In this document: piece by piece, positions 33,339 to 42,174 of the stretch
Layout of the letters: the number at the start of each line of letters is the position of its first letter
Numbering within the stretch: the first letter of the stretch is position 1
DNA from: Sphingomonas sp. 3P27F8
GTDB lineage: Bacteria > Pseudomonadota > Alphaproteobacteria > Sphingomonadales > Sphingomonadaceae
Length of the DNA stretch: 64,000 bases
Direction: 5' to 3'
Assembly (NCBI RefSeq): GCF_005502745.1
Contig: NZ_SCNL01000002.1
Location: 62,001-126,000 of the forward strand
Notes under the pieces: model-generated
What the model was told of the DNA's origin: nothing
What the model saw: only the letters and a program-made list of their open reading frames with translations
Database searches by the model: none
Position numbers and translations under genes: made by a program

Positions 33339-34658
33339 ATGGCCGACCTGTTCGCGGGCTATGAGCCCGCCTCCCCCGACGACACGCCCGCCGCCGATGC
33401 GCCGCTGGCCGATCGGCTGCGTCCGCGCCGGCTGGGCGACGTGGTGGGCCAGGAGCATCTCACCGGGCCGGAGGGCGCGATCGGGCGGATGGTCGCGGCC
33501 GGGCGGCTCTCCTCGATGATCCTGTGGGGCCCGCCCGGCACCGGCAAGACGACGATCGCGCGGCTGCTGGCGGACGCGGTCGGCCTGCGCTTCGCGCCGA
33601 TCTCCGCTGTTTTCTCCGGCGTCGCCGATCTGAAGAAGGCTTTTGCCGAAGCGCGCGATCATGCCCGGGCGGGACGGCGCACCCTGCTGTTCGTGGACGA
33701 GATCCACCGCTTCAACCGCGCGCAACAGGATGGCTTCCTGCCCTATGTCGAGAACGGCACCGTCACGCTGATCGGCGCCACGACCGAGAATCCCTCGTTC
33801 GAGCTGAACGCCGCGCTGCTCAGCCGCGCGCAGGTGCTGATCCTGCACCGGCTCGATCGCGCGGCGCTCGACAGGCTGCTCGACCGCGCCGTGGAGGAGA
33901 TGGGCCGCCCCCTGCCCCTCACGACCGCTGCGCGCGAGGCGCTGGTGGCGAGCGCGGATGGCGATGGCCGGTTCCTGCTCAATCAGGCCGAGACATTGTT
34001 CTCGGTGGAGATCGGCGACCCGCTCGATCCGGCCGGGCTGTCATCCTTTCTCCAGCGCCGTGTCGCGGTTTACGACAAGGATCGCGAGGGCCATTACAAT
34101 ATCATCTCCGCCCTGCACAAAGCGGTGCGCGGGTCGGATCCGCAGGCGGCGCTCTATTATCTCGCCCGTATGCTCACCGCTGGCGAGGAGCCGCTCTATG
34201 CGCTGCGCCGCCTGACGCGCATGGCGATCGAAGATATCGGCATGGCCGATCCCCAGGCGCTGCCGCAGTGCATCGCCGCCAAGGACGCCTACGAGCTGCT
34301 CGGCTCACCGGAAGGCGAACTGGCGATCGTGCAGGCCTGCCTGTATCTTGCCACTGCGCCCAAATCGAATGCGTCATACAGGGCGATGAAAGACGCATGG
34401 CGGATCGCGCGTGAAACCGGATCGCTGATGCCTCCCGCCAATATTCTCAACGCGCCGACACGGCTGATGAAGGACATCGGCTATGGCAAGGGCTATGAAT
34501 ACGATCACGATGCCGATGGCGCGTTTTCGGGCGCGAATTACTGGCCCGATGGCATGGCCGCGCAGCGTTTCTACGAACCGACAGGTCGCGGCTACGAAAA
34601 AAGGGTTGCCGAGCGGCTGGCGTGGTGGGACGAACGGCGGCGTGAAAAAAGCGATTAG
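33339..34658 (+). CDS. rarA: replication-associated recombination protein A (AAA ATPase)
   Basis: A 439-aa AAA+ ATPase (RarA/MgsA/WRNIP1 family) that acts at stalled replication forks. It shows PLADRLRPRRLGDVVGQEHL, Walker A GPPGTGKTT (residues 64-72), TLLFVDEIHRFNRAQQDGFLPYVENG (Walker B), LIGATTENPSFELNAALLSRAQVL (sensor 1), and the C-terminal tetramerisation/ssDNA region with HYNIISALHKAVRGSDPQAALYYLARML and NDGKGYEYDHD-like end (YGKGYEYDHDADGAF). The ATG at 33339 fits the family start. The open frame extends far upstream without homology. The 3' end overlaps the next gene by 17 bases. Confidence 0.95.
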   Translation: MADLFAGYEPASPDDTPAADAPLADRLRPRRLGDVVGQEHLTGPEGAIGRMVAAGRLSSMILWGPPGTGKTTIARLLADAVGLRFAPISAVFSGVADLKKAFAEARDHARAGRRTLLFVDEIHRFNRAQQDGFLPYVENGTVTLIGATTENPSFELNAALLSRAQVLILHRLDRAALDRLLDRAVEEMGRPLPLTTAAREALVASADGDGRFLLNQAETLFSVEIGDPLDPAGLSSFLQRRVAVYDKDREGHYNIISALHKAVRGSDPQAALYYLARMLTAGEEPLYALRRLTRMAIEDIGMADPQALPQCIAAKDAYELLGSPEGELAIVQACLYLATAPKSNASYRAMKDAWRIARETGSLMPPANILNAPTRLMKDIGYGKGYEYDHDADGAFSGANYWPDGMAAQRFYEPTGRGYEKRVAERLAWWDERRREKSD

Positions 34659-36012
34659 CATTGCGCTGCTTGCGCTCGCCGTTCCCGTTTCGGCGCAACA
34701 GATCCGTCCCAGCTCGCTGCAGCCCTATAATCATGCGATCGCCGCCGGGTACAAGGCGCTGACCCTGTGCGAGGGGATATTCGACGCCGGGCGCAGCGAG
34801 GCGCAGATCGCAGCGGTCGAACTGCGCGGCATCTACCCCGAATATGACGCGATCGTGCCGATGCTGGCCGCCAGCGTCGATCGGCAGACGCGTGCCGTCA
34901 CCGTCGCGTTCGATGCGCGGCTTGCCCCGCGCCGCGCGATGTGGCGCCCGCGCTACGGCTGTTATCTGTCGCCGATCAGCACGGCGACGCCCCGCGCCAA
35001 TCCCGTTGCCGATGCGCCGGTCCCCGTCCCCGCCGACCCGCGCCCGTGGCCGATGGGGGATGCGGGCATCGCGCCCCGCCCTTCCCCCGCGCTCGCCGGT
35101 TTGCTCGCCCGCGCCTTCGATCGCGCCAGCTTCGGCGAGGAAAGCACGACCACAGGCGTGGTGATCGTGAAGGACGGTCGTATCGTCGCGGAGCAATATG
35201 CGCCCGGTTTCGGCCCGCTAGTGTCGAACCGCACCTGGTCGGTCGCCAAGAGTATCGCTGGCACGCTGGTGGGCATCGCCTCGACCACGGCGAAGATCGA
35301 TCCACACCGGCCCGCGACGATCCCGGAATGGCGCCGCGCCGGCGATCCGCGCGCGTCGATCACGCTCGATAATCTCCTGCGAATGGCAAGCGGCCTTCAC
35401 AGCGACACCGCCGGCAACCGCACCGACGCGATCTATTTCGGCGGCACGGCCGTTACCGAGCAGGCCACCGCATGGCCGCTGGAAGCGATGCCTGGCACAC
35501 GCTTTCGCTATGCCAACAACGATATCATGCTCGCCGTGCGGAGCCTGCGCGCGACCCTGGGCGAGCCGCGTTACGCCAGCCTGCCGCACGACAGCCTGTT
35601 TCGCCCGCTCGGGATGGAACATACGGTTACCGGCACGGACTGGCAGGGCAATTACATCCTCTCCAGCCAGATCTGGACCACCGCCCGCGATCTCGCCCGG
35701 CTGGGACAGTTCTGGTTGCAGGATGGCGTGTGGCAGGGTCGCCGCCTCCTCCCCGCCGGCTGGATGCGCTACATGACGACCCCGGGCGGACCACAGCCGG
35801 CCGACGGCCCCGGCTATGGCGCGACCATGTGGCTGTTCGGCCCGAAACAGGGTCTTCCCGCCGGCAGCTACGCCGCGCAGGGCAATCGCGGCCAGTCCGT
35901 CATGGTGATCCCGCAGCACCGGCTGGTGATCGTCCGGCGCGGCGAGGATCCTGGCGCGGCGCGTTTCGATATCGCGCGCTTCTCCGCCGAGGTGATTCAG
36001 GCCACGCAATGA
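34642..36012 (+). CDS. secreted serine hydrolase, class C beta-lactamase-like
   Basis: A 456-aa protein. The signal peptide is KKAISIALLALAVPVSA (cleavage near residue 18). After an N-terminal region of about 150 residues with a Pro-rich linker comes a beta-lactamase/DD-peptidase fold, with catalytic SxxK in TWSVAKSIAGTLVGIA, YxN in RYANNDIML, and GMEHT and ARDLARLGQFWLQDGVW typical of the Beta-lactamase (PF00144) esterase/peptidase group. It may be an esterase, a D-aminopeptidase or a cell-wall hydrolase, and resistance to beta-lactams is not implied. The start is a GTG inside the end of rarA. An ATGA overlap joins it to the YjbR gene. Confidence 0.85.
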   Translation: MKKAISIALLALAVPVSAQQIRPSSLQPYNHAIAAGYKALTLCEGIFDAGRSEAQIAAVELRGIYPEYDAIVPMLAASVDRQTRAVTVAFDARLAPRRAMWRPRYGCYLSPISTATPRANPVADAPVPVPADPRPWPMGDAGIAPRPSPALAGLLARAFDRASFGEESTTTGVVIVKDGRIVAEQYAPGFGPLVSNRTWSVAKSIAGTLVGIASTTAKIDPHRPATIPEWRRAGDPRASITLDNLLRMASGLHSDTAGNRTDAIYFGGTAVTEQATAWPLEAMPGTRFRYANNDIMLAVRSLRATLGEPRYASLPHDSLFRPLGMEHTVTGTDWQGNYILSSQIWTTARDLARLGQFWLQDGVWQGRRLLPAGWMRYMTTPGGPQPADGPGYGATMWLFGPKQGLPAGSYAAQGNRGQSVMVIPQHRLVIVRRGEDPGAARFDIARFSAEVIQATQ

Positions 36013-36353
36013 GGGGTTGGGCGGATGTCGTGGCGTTCGCGCGTTCGCTCCCCGATGTGGAGATGAGGCCGTTCTACGGCACGCCCTGCCCCAAGGTTAA
36101 CGGCAAGGCGTTCGTTTCCCCCGGACGCGAGGCAGACAGTTTTCACGTCATGGCGACGCATGAGGAAAAGGCGCTGCTGCTGCTGCATACCGATCCAGCC
36201 ACTTTCTGGCAGACCGCGCATTACGAGGGCTGGCCTGGCCTGCTCGTCCGCTATGGCGCGCCCGATCAGGATCGGGTGCGCAGCGTCATCGTGCGCGCGT
36301 GGTGGGATCGCGCGAAGAAAGCGCAGCGCGCGGTGTTCTGTGCGCGGCCCTGA
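36009..36353 (+). CDS. MmcQ/YjbR family protein
   Basis: A 114-aa small protein with the YjbR double-wing fold pattern: MRGWADVVAFARSLPDVEMRPFYGTPCPKVNGKAF (the family has a conserved LPG/E-xxxYGxP-xFKVxGKxF opening), LLLLHTDPATFWQTAHYEGWPGLLVRY and WWDRAKKAQ at the C-terminus. Members bind DNA or act as small accessory proteins, and no general function is established. It overlaps the preceding stop (ATGA) and the next start (14 bases), which places it in the middle of a tight operon with the hydrolase and an unknown gene. Confidence 0.82.
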   Translation: MRGWADVVAFARSLPDVEMRPFYGTPCPKVNGKAFVSPGREADSFHVMATHEEKALLLLHTDPATFWQTAHYEGWPGLLVRYGAPDQDRVRSVIVRAWWDRAKKAQRAVFCARP

Positions 36354-37197
36354 GCGGTTCGAGCGGTTCGTCGCGATCGACTGGTCCGGCGCGAAGGGCG
36401 ATCGCCATCGCGGGATCGCCATCGCGGAGTGCGGGATTGGCGATGCGGCGCCGGCCCTGGTCGTGCCCCCCGGCGGCATCTGGTCGCGCACCGGTGTCCT
36501 TGAGTGGATTCTCGCGCGCGCCGAAGCTCCTGTCCTGATCGGGTTCGATTTCAGCTTTTCCGCGCCTTACGTCGGTCGCGGCGCGCATCTGCCTGGCGAG
36601 ACCACGGCGAGCGATGCGCGGGCGCTGTGGCGTCATGTCGACGAGCACAGCGAGGATATCGATCTCGGCGCGGCGAGTTTTCTCGAGGCGCGGCGCGGGC
36701 GGCATTTCTATCTCGGGGCGGCCGATGGGGTGAAGCGCGATTTCCTGCACTGGCGGGTATGCGAGACCGGCGGGGAGGGTTCGACCAAGCCTTCCAGCGT
36801 CTATGACGCGATCGGGGCGGCGCAGGTGGCGAAGGCGAGCTTCGCCGGGATGCGGCTGCTGCATCGCCTGTCGGGCCGGGTGGCGATCTGGCCGTTCGAT
36901 CCAGTGCCATCCCGCGGCGCCACGATCGTGGAGATTTATACCGCGATCGCCGCGCGCGCCGGGGGCTTGCGCAAGGGGCGGAGCAAGGTGCGCACCGGGC
37001 AGGCTCTGGACGCGACGCTCGCCGCGCTCGGGTCTGCGCCGCACCTGGCGCTTGCGTGCTACGACGATCACGCCACCGACGCCGTTCTTGCCTCGGCCTG
37101 GCTTCGCCGCGCTTCTACGCGCAGAGAACTCTGGCAGCCGGAGCGCATGATCCCGCTTGTCGCGCAAAGCGAGGGCTGGACGTTCGGCGCCATCTGA
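36340..37197 (+). CDS. conserved protein of unknown function, RNase H-like fold suspected
   Basis: A 285-aa soluble protein without signal or membrane segments that I cannot assign to a characterised family. ERFERFVAIDWSGAKG near the N-terminus and VLIGFDFSFSAPYVG around residue 70 resemble the two acidic beta-strands of RNase H-like/DUF429-type nucleases. Asp residues also occur in ACYDDHATDAVLASAW near residue 245, where the third acidic group of that fold would lie. It starts with a GTG that overlaps the YjbR gene by 14 bases and ends 33 bases before tRNA-Thr. Nuclease activity is a suggestion only. Confidence 0.7.
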   Translation: MRGPERFERFVAIDWSGAKGDRHRGIAIAECGIGDAAPALVVPPGGIWSRTGVLEWILARAEAPVLIGFDFSFSAPYVGRGAHLPGETTASDARALWRHVDEHSEDIDLGAASFLEARRGRHFYLGAADGVKRDFLHWRVCETGGEGSTKPSSVYDAIGAAQVAKASFAGMRLLHRLSGRVAIWPFDPVPSRGATIVEIYTAIAARAGGLRKGRSKVRTGQALDATLAALGSAPHLALACYDDHATDAVLASAWLRRASTRRELWQPERMIPLVAQSEGWTFGAI

Positions 37198-37230
37198 CGC
37201 ATGGACACATCCAATCGCAAGGCTCCATGG

Positions 37231-37306
<76 letters not shown>

Positions 37307-37340
37307 TAGATTTCCGCGCCGACGGGAATTTCGGCCAACC

Positions 37341-37370
37341 TGGCCAATTTACGACGTATTTTACTATAAT
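37341..37370 (+). promoter_or_regulatory. candidate promoter of the EEP-patatin operon
   Basis: TATAAT (37365-37370) is a perfect -10 hexamer in an AT-rich patch just after tRNA-Thr. TGGCCA 18 bases upstream (37341-37346) is a weak -35. It lies 46 bases before the EEP gene start. Chosen by eye. Confidence 0.45.
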
Positions 37371-37415
37371 GACCCCAGGCAACCCGACGCCCCTCAGAAG
37401 CGTTACGAACCATCA

Positions 37416-38111
37416 ATGATCCGCGTCGCCAGTTATAACATGCGAAAGGGCATCGGCACCGACCGGCGCCGTAATCCCGATCGCACGCTGGAAGTGTTGC
37501 GGGAAATCGATGCCGACGTTGTGGCGTTGCAGGAAGCCGACCGCCGGTTCGGTACCAAATCGGCTGTAATGTCTCCGCATCTCATCGCTGAGAACAGCGC
37601 GTGGAAGCCAGTCGATTTTGGCACGCGAAGCGGGTCGATGGGATGGCATGGCAATGCGCTGCTGGTGCCCAAGTCCGCTGAAATCGTCGACTGCGAGGTG
37701 ATCCACCTGCCCGCGCTAGAACCGCGCGGGGCGGTGATGGCCGATCTGCGCTTGAATGGACGGACGCTGCGCGTCGTGGGCATGCACCTCGATCTTTCCG
37801 GTTTGTGGCGGCGACGGCAAGCCCATGCGATCCTCGCGCACATAAACGCGAGCCTGCATCAACATCCGACCGTGATGATGGGCGACCTCAACGAATGGAC
37901 GCGCGCTGCGGGATGTCTGCGCGATTTCGACCGCGAATTTTCGTTCGCCGAAACCGGACCGAGCTTCCACGCGCGCAGACCAGTCGGGCGGCTCGACCGC
38001 ATCATGGTATCGTCGGGGCTGCGCGTGCTCGATTGCGGGGTGCATCACTCCTATGCGGCGCGCAAGGCGAGCGACCATCTGCCGATCTGGGCGGATATCG
38101 CGGCGGCATGA
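37416..38111 (+). CDS. endonuclease/exonuclease/phosphatase (EEP) family protein
   Basis: A 231-aa metal-dependent hydrolase of the DNase I-like fold. Conserved blocks are VASYNMRKGIG (Asn of the active site), DADVVALQEAD (catalytic Glu), GMHLDLS, VMMGDLNEW (Asp/Asn pair) and KASDHLPIWADI (terminal Asp-His). The subgroup resembles E. coli YbhP, which is linked to phospholipid enzymes, rather than DNA repair exonuclease III. It is a cytoplasmic protein with no signal. Its stop overlaps the start of the patatin gene (ATGA), which also points to a lipid-related substrate such as a phosphodiester head group. The substrate is unproven. Confidence 0.88.
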   Translation: MIRVASYNMRKGIGTDRRRNPDRTLEVLREIDADVVALQEADRRFGTKSAVMSPHLIAENSAWKPVDFGTRSGSMGWHGNALLVPKSAEIVDCEVIHLPALEPRGAVMADLRLNGRTLRVVGMHLDLSGLWRRRQAHAILAHINASLHQHPTVMMGDLNEWTRAAGCLRDFDREFSFAETGPSFHARRPVGRLDRIMVSSGLRVLDCGVHHSYAARKASDHLPIWADIAAA

Positions 38112-40405
38112 GCACGTTGCGACCGCATGAGAAGGAATTGCGGCTGGCGCTAGTATGCTATGGCGGAATCAGCCTTGCGGTATACATGCACGGTATCACC
38201 AAAGAGGTTTGGCACCTCGCCCGCGCCAGCCGGGCAAGCCATGACGGCGAACCTTTGGCCGGCAGTGCCGGAGTTTACTGCGCGTTGCTCGACGAGATGG
38301 CGGCGGAAGGCGCGCTACGCCTCCGCATCCTCCCCGATATTCTGGCCGGGGCGAGCGCGGGGGGAATAAACGGCATCTTTCTGGCGCAGGCGATTTCCTC
38401 GGGCCAGTCCCTCGATCCCCTCACCGACATGTGGCTCGAGCGCGGCGACGTGGAGGCGCTTATCGACTCGGATGCCGCACCTGCCTCGCGCTTCTCAAAG
38501 GCTTGGGCACTCCCGCTGGCATGGATGGCGGCGGGACGCAGCGCCGAGAAACTGGAGGCGATTGACGAGGGCACACGGGAGGAGGTGCGCAGCAAGCTGT
38601 CGCTCTTTGTTCGCTCGCGCTGGTTCGAGCCGCCCTTCAGCGGCGCGGGGTTCACCGGAATGTTGCTCGATGCTTTCGATGCGATGGCCGCCGCGCCGCG
38701 CGGACCGAGGCTTTTGCCGCCGGGTCAACCGCTCGATCTTTTCGTCACCGTCACCGACTTCACGGGCCATCCCGAGCGGCTGCGACTTCATTCGCCACCC
38801 GAAGTGGTGGAAACCGAGCACCGCCTGGTTTTCCCGTTCAGCGATTACGGTGAGGTGCACGATACGCTGGCTCCCGCGGCCGAACTCGCGTTCGCCGCCC
38901 GCGCAACGTCCAGCTTTCCCGGCGCCTTTCCGCCGTTCACGGTGAGCGAGCTCGATGGCGTATTGAAGGAACGCGGCGTCGAATGGCGATCGCGCAGTGC
39001 TTTTCTCCGTCGCGTGCTCCCACGCCAGTCGGCGGCGAATGCTGCGGAAAAGGCAGTACTTATCGACGGGTCGGTATTGGCCAACGCGCCGTTCCGTCCA
39101 GCGCTCGATGCGCTGCGACAGCGCCCCGCGCGACGGCAGGTGGATCGCCGCTTCGTATATATCGACCCTTCTCCCGGCACCAAATTCCGCCTGTCCGGAG
39201 AGAGCCAGGGCGTACCTGGCTTTTTCCAGACGATCCTTGGCGCGATCAGCGAATTGCCGCGCCAGCAGCCGATTCGCGACAATCTGGAGGCGATCGCGGG
39301 ACGTTCCGCGCGGATCGAAAGGATGCGTTCGATCCTGGATTCGGTACGGCCGGAAGTGGAGGCAAAGGTCGAGGCGCTGTTCGGCCGCACATTCTTCCTC
39401 GATCACCCGACCGGAGCGCGTATCGCATCGTGGCGGCGGCGTGCGCAAATAGCGGCCGTCGAGCAGGCGGGATATGGCTATGCCGCTTATGCACATCTCA
39501 AGCTGGTGGGTGTGATCGAATCAATTACCGTGCTGCTCCATGGCGTTGGCGGCGAGCCGGGGCCGCAACGCTGGCAGCGCATCCGTCGCCGGATCGAAGC
39601 GGCGCTGGTCGATCGTGGCTATGATGAAAAGTCGCCAGATGTCGCGGGCAGCGCGACGACGATCGACTTCCTGCGCACCTTTGATCTCGGCTTCCGCATC
39701 CGGCGCCTGCGGCTGATGTCGCGCCGGCTGACGGAGCTTGAGGCGGGCGAGACGACCGAGACGCTGCTGCCGATCCGCGACGCAATCTACGAATCGCTTT
39801 CCGCCTATCTTGATCGACAGAACCCGCGATCGCACCGCGCATTGAGCGGCGAGGTGCGCGCGCTGGGCAATAACGCCGGGGCGGTGCTTGACCAACTGGC
39901 GGAGTCGATGGGGCTGACCGCTCTCGATGCAGAAACCGACGCGCGGCTGGCGCAGGCACTTGGCAGGCTGCCCAAGGAACTGCGCCGCGACATGCTGCTG
40001 CGCTACCTAGGCTTTCCCTATTTCGACGTCGCGACACTGCCGCTGCTACAGGGCGAGGGCATCGATGAATATGATCCGATCCAGGTCGATCGCATCGCGC
40101 CCGACGACGCGCCCTCGATCCGCAGCGGCGGCGCCGAGGCCACGCTCAAGGGCATTCAGTTCAATAACTTCGGCGCGTTCTTCAGCCGTGCCTATCGTGA
40201 AAACGACTATCTTTGGGGACGTCTCCACGGCGCCGAACGGATGATCGATATCGCGGTTTCCGCCCTTGCCGCCGACGCAAGCCTTCGGCCTGGGCGCGTT
40301 GCCGCCATCAAACGTGCGGCGTTCATCGCCATTCTCGACGAGGAAGCCCCCCGCCTCCACACCGCCAGTGCGCTGATCGAGGCATTGCGCCGGGAAATCG
40401 GCTGA
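38108..40405 (+). CDS. large patatin-like phospholipase
   Basis: A 765-aa protein with an N-terminal patatin acyl-hydrolase domain. The oxyanion-hole region is VCYGGISLAVYMHG, the nucleophile elbow GASAGGING (Ser83), and the catalytic Asp is in VLIDGSVLANAPF near residue 318. The C-terminal half, about 400-765, is helical and of the DUF3376 type found in large actinobacterial and sphingomonad patatins. It contains no obvious membrane segment or signal peptide. It should hydrolyse acyl esters of phospholipids or other lipids in or at the cytoplasmic membrane. It is translationally coupled to the upstream EEP gene. Confidence 0.88.
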   Translation: MSTLRPHEKELRLALVCYGGISLAVYMHGITKEVWHLARASRASHDGEPLAGSAGVYCALLDEMAAEGALRLRILPDILAGASAGGINGIFLAQAISSGQSLDPLTDMWLERGDVEALIDSDAAPASRFSKAWALPLAWMAAGRSAEKLEAIDEGTREEVRSKLSLFVRSRWFEPPFSGAGFTGMLLDAFDAMAAAPRGPRLLPPGQPLDLFVTVTDFTGHPERLRLHSPPEVVETEHRLVFPFSDYGEVHDTLAPAAELAFAARATSSFPGAFPPFTVSELDGVLKERGVEWRSRSAFLRRVLPRQSAANAAEKAVLIDGSVLANAPFRPALDALRQRPARRQVDRRFVYIDPSPGTKFRLSGESQGVPGFFQTILGAISELPRQQPIRDNLEAIAGRSARIERMRSILDSVRPEVEAKVEALFGRTFFLDHPTGARIASWRRRAQIAAVEQAGYGYAAYAHLKLVGVIESITVLLHGVGGEPGPQRWQRIRRRIEAALVDRGYDEKSPDVAGSATTIDFLRTFDLGFRIRRLRLMSRRLTELEAGETTETLLPIRDAIYESLSAYLDRQNPRSHRALSGEVRALGNNAGAVLDQLAESMGLTALDAETDARLAQALGRLPKELRRDMLLRYLGFPYFDVATLPLLQGEGIDEYDPIQVDRIAPDDAPSIRSGGAEATLKGIQFNNFGAFFSRAYRENDYLWGRLHGAERMIDIAVSALAADASLRPGRVAAIKRAAFIAILDEEAPRLHTASALIEALRREIG

Positions 40406-40459
40406 GACTGGAAAAAGTGCGCGCCGCCGGTTAGTCCCGCGACAGGCGGGAGAACACCG

Positions 40460-40774
40460 ATGCAATTCCTGAAAATACTCTTCTGGTGCCTGATCGCATT
40501 TGTCGCGGCCGTATTCACCGTCGGCAACTGGAAATGGGTGACGATCCAGATCTTCGGCAACCTCGTCGCGGAGGTGAATCTGCCGGTGCTCCTGCTCGCG
40601 ACCTTCCTGATCGGATTCCTCCCGACGCTGCTCTACCAGCGCGCGATGCGCTGGCGGCTGCGGCTGCGGCTGACCAATGCGGAACGCGCGCTCGCCGATC
40701 TGCGTGCTACCACGCCCAACCCGGTATCAACGCCGGTGGATGCCGCGCCCGCCGCTGGAGTAGCCTCGCTGTGA
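40460..40774 (+). CDS. LapA-domain (DUF1049) membrane protein
   Basis: A 104-aa protein with two transmembrane helices (ILFWCLIAFVAAVFTVGNW and LPVLLLATFLIGFLPTLLYQ), a basic RAMRWRLRLRL stretch and a helical tail, which is the lipopolysaccharide-assembly-protein-A-domain pattern. In E. coli LapA/LapB control LPS synthesis. In a lineage lacking lipid A the protein presumably serves another envelope function. In alphaproteobacteria this gene commonly precedes pyrF, as here, where the stop overlaps the pyrF GTG (GTGA). Confidence 0.85.
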   Translation: MQFLKILFWCLIAFVAAVFTVGNWKWVTIQIFGNLVAEVNLPVLLLATFLIGFLPTLLYQRAMRWRLRLRLTNAERALADLRATTPNPVSTPVDAAPAAGVASL

Positions 40775-41445
40775 CCAGCAGAATCTATGTCGCACTCGAT
40801 ACGCCGGACATCGGCCGCGCCCGCGCCCTTGCGGAGCGGGTTCGCCACCATGTCGGCGGGATCAAGCTGGGTCTGGAGTTCTTCGCCGCCAACGGCCGCA
40901 GCGGTGTGCGCGATATGGCGGAACTGGGGCTGCCGATCTTCCTCGATCTCAAGCTGCATGACATTCCGAATACCGTCGCCAAGGCGGTACAAGCGCTGCG
41001 CGGGCTGGAGCCGGCGATCCTGACCGTCCACGCCTCTGGCGGCCGCGCGATGCTGGAGGATGCGAAGGCGGCCGCGCCGACCGGTACTAAGGTGGTGGCC
41101 GTCACGATGCTGACCAGCCTCGACCAGCGCGATCTCGAAGCGACCGGCGTCGTCGGTTCACCACACGATCAGGTGCTGCGACTGACGGAACTGGCGATGA
41201 ACGCGGGTGTGGATGGCATCGTCTGCTCTGGGGCAGAGGTGAAAGCAGCACACAAATTGTGGCCGAAGGGCTTTTTCGTTGTCCCGGGCGTGCGGCCCGC
41301 CGATGGCGCCGTGGGCGACCAGAAGCGTGTGGTCACCCCGCGCGCAGCGCTGAACGACGGCGCGTCGATCCTCGTGATTGGTCGCCCGATTACGCAGGCA
41401 GACGACCCGGATGCAGCAGCGCGCGCGATCGGCGCGATGCTCTGA
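40771..41445 (+). CDS. pyrF: orotidine 5'-phosphate decarboxylase
   Basis: A 224-aa TIM-barrel enzyme making UMP from OMP. The catalytic Asp-Lys-Asp array is in FLDLKLHDIPNT (Asp59, Lys61, Asp64). Other motifs are GGIKLGLEFF, VTVHASGG-like TVHASGGRAM, DGIVCSGAE, VPGVRPA and LVIGRPITQADDP. The start is a GTG, overlapping lapA. Uridylate kinase, which acts on its product UMP, is encoded at 23 kb. Confidence 0.96.
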   Translation: MTSRIYVALDTPDIGRARALAERVRHHVGGIKLGLEFFAANGRSGVRDMAELGLPIFLDLKLHDIPNTVAKAVQALRGLEPAILTVHASGGRAMLEDAKAAAPTGTKVVAVTMLTSLDQRDLEATGVVGSPHDQVLRLTELAMNAGVDGIVCSGAEVKAAHKLWPKGFFVVPGVRPADGAVGDQKRVVTPRAALNDGASILVIGRPITQADDPDAAARAIGAML

Positions 41446-41538
41446 CGCCGCCTCGATCAAGATTACCGGACAATTTGCCCTGCGCCCGAAACCGAGCGGA
41501 TGCGATTGTCCATCGCCACTCTTATATGGACCGCGACC

Positions 41539-42174
41539 ATGCCCTCGGCCGTCAAAATCTGTGGCATCACCACACCCGAGACACTCGATGCCGCCATTGG
41601 CGGCGGGGCGAGCCACATCGGTTTCAATTTCTTCGCGCCTTCTCCGCGTCACGTAGATCCGGAGCGCGTGGCGGCGTTGACGATGCGCATGCCCACGCAG
41701 GTTCGCCGCGTCGGCGTATTCGTCGATCCCGATGACGCATTGGTCGAGATGGCGGTCGCGGCCGGCCGGCTGGAGGCGCTGCAACTGCACAAGACCAGTG
41801 CCGCCAGGATCGCCGAGGTCGCGCGGCGCACCGGCCTCGAAACCTGGGCGGTCGTCGCGGTCAAGACGCGCGACGATCTCGATCAGGCGCGCGACTATGC
41901 CGGCTCGGCCCAGCGTATCCTCTACGACGCCAAGACGCCCGATGGGGCCATGTTGCCCGCCGGCATGGGCCTCCGCTTCGACTGGTCGCTGCTCGACGGC
42001 TTCCGCCACCCGCTACCCTGGGCGCTCTCGGGCGGACTCGATGCCGGCAATGTCGGGGAGGCAATACGGCGCACAGGCGCGCCGCTCGTCGACGTCTGTT
42101 CCGGCGTGGAGATCACACCGGGCGTGAAGGACGTGGACAAGATCGCGGCTTTCCTTAAGGCGATTTCACGATGA
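41539..42174 (+). CDS. trpF: phosphoribosylanthranilate isomerase
   Basis: A 211-aa TIM-barrel enzyme of tryptophan synthesis (PRA to CdRP). It has the VKICGIT motif with catalytic Cys8, [43 protein letters not shown] with the catalytic Asp, and [35 protein letters not shown] is the phosphate-binding end. The ATG at 41539 matches the family start. An in-frame ATG 13 codons earlier adds unrelated residues. It overlaps trpB by ATGA. The other trp genes (E, D, C, G) are outside the window. Confidence 0.95.
   Translation: MPSAVKICGITTPETLDAAIGGGASHIGFNFFAPSPRHVDPERVAALTMRMPTQVRRVGVFVDPDDALVEMAVAAGRLEALQLHKTSAARIAEVARRTGLETWAVVAVKTRDDLDQARDYAGSAQRILYDAKTPDGAMLPAGMGLRFDWSLLDGFRHPLPWALSGGLDAGNVGEAIRRTGAPLVDVCSGVEITPGVKDVDKIAAFLKAISR

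Noticed and set aside
34642..36012. Antibiotic-resistance beta-lactamase
   Set aside because: The SxxK and YxN motifs belong to a broad esterase/peptidase group. Nothing in the sequence supports resistance, and the context is a housekeeping operon.
36355..36372. Repeated GTTC near 36360 as a LexA box
   Set aside because: The spacing between the two GTTC copies is five bases, not seven, and the site is inside a coding region.
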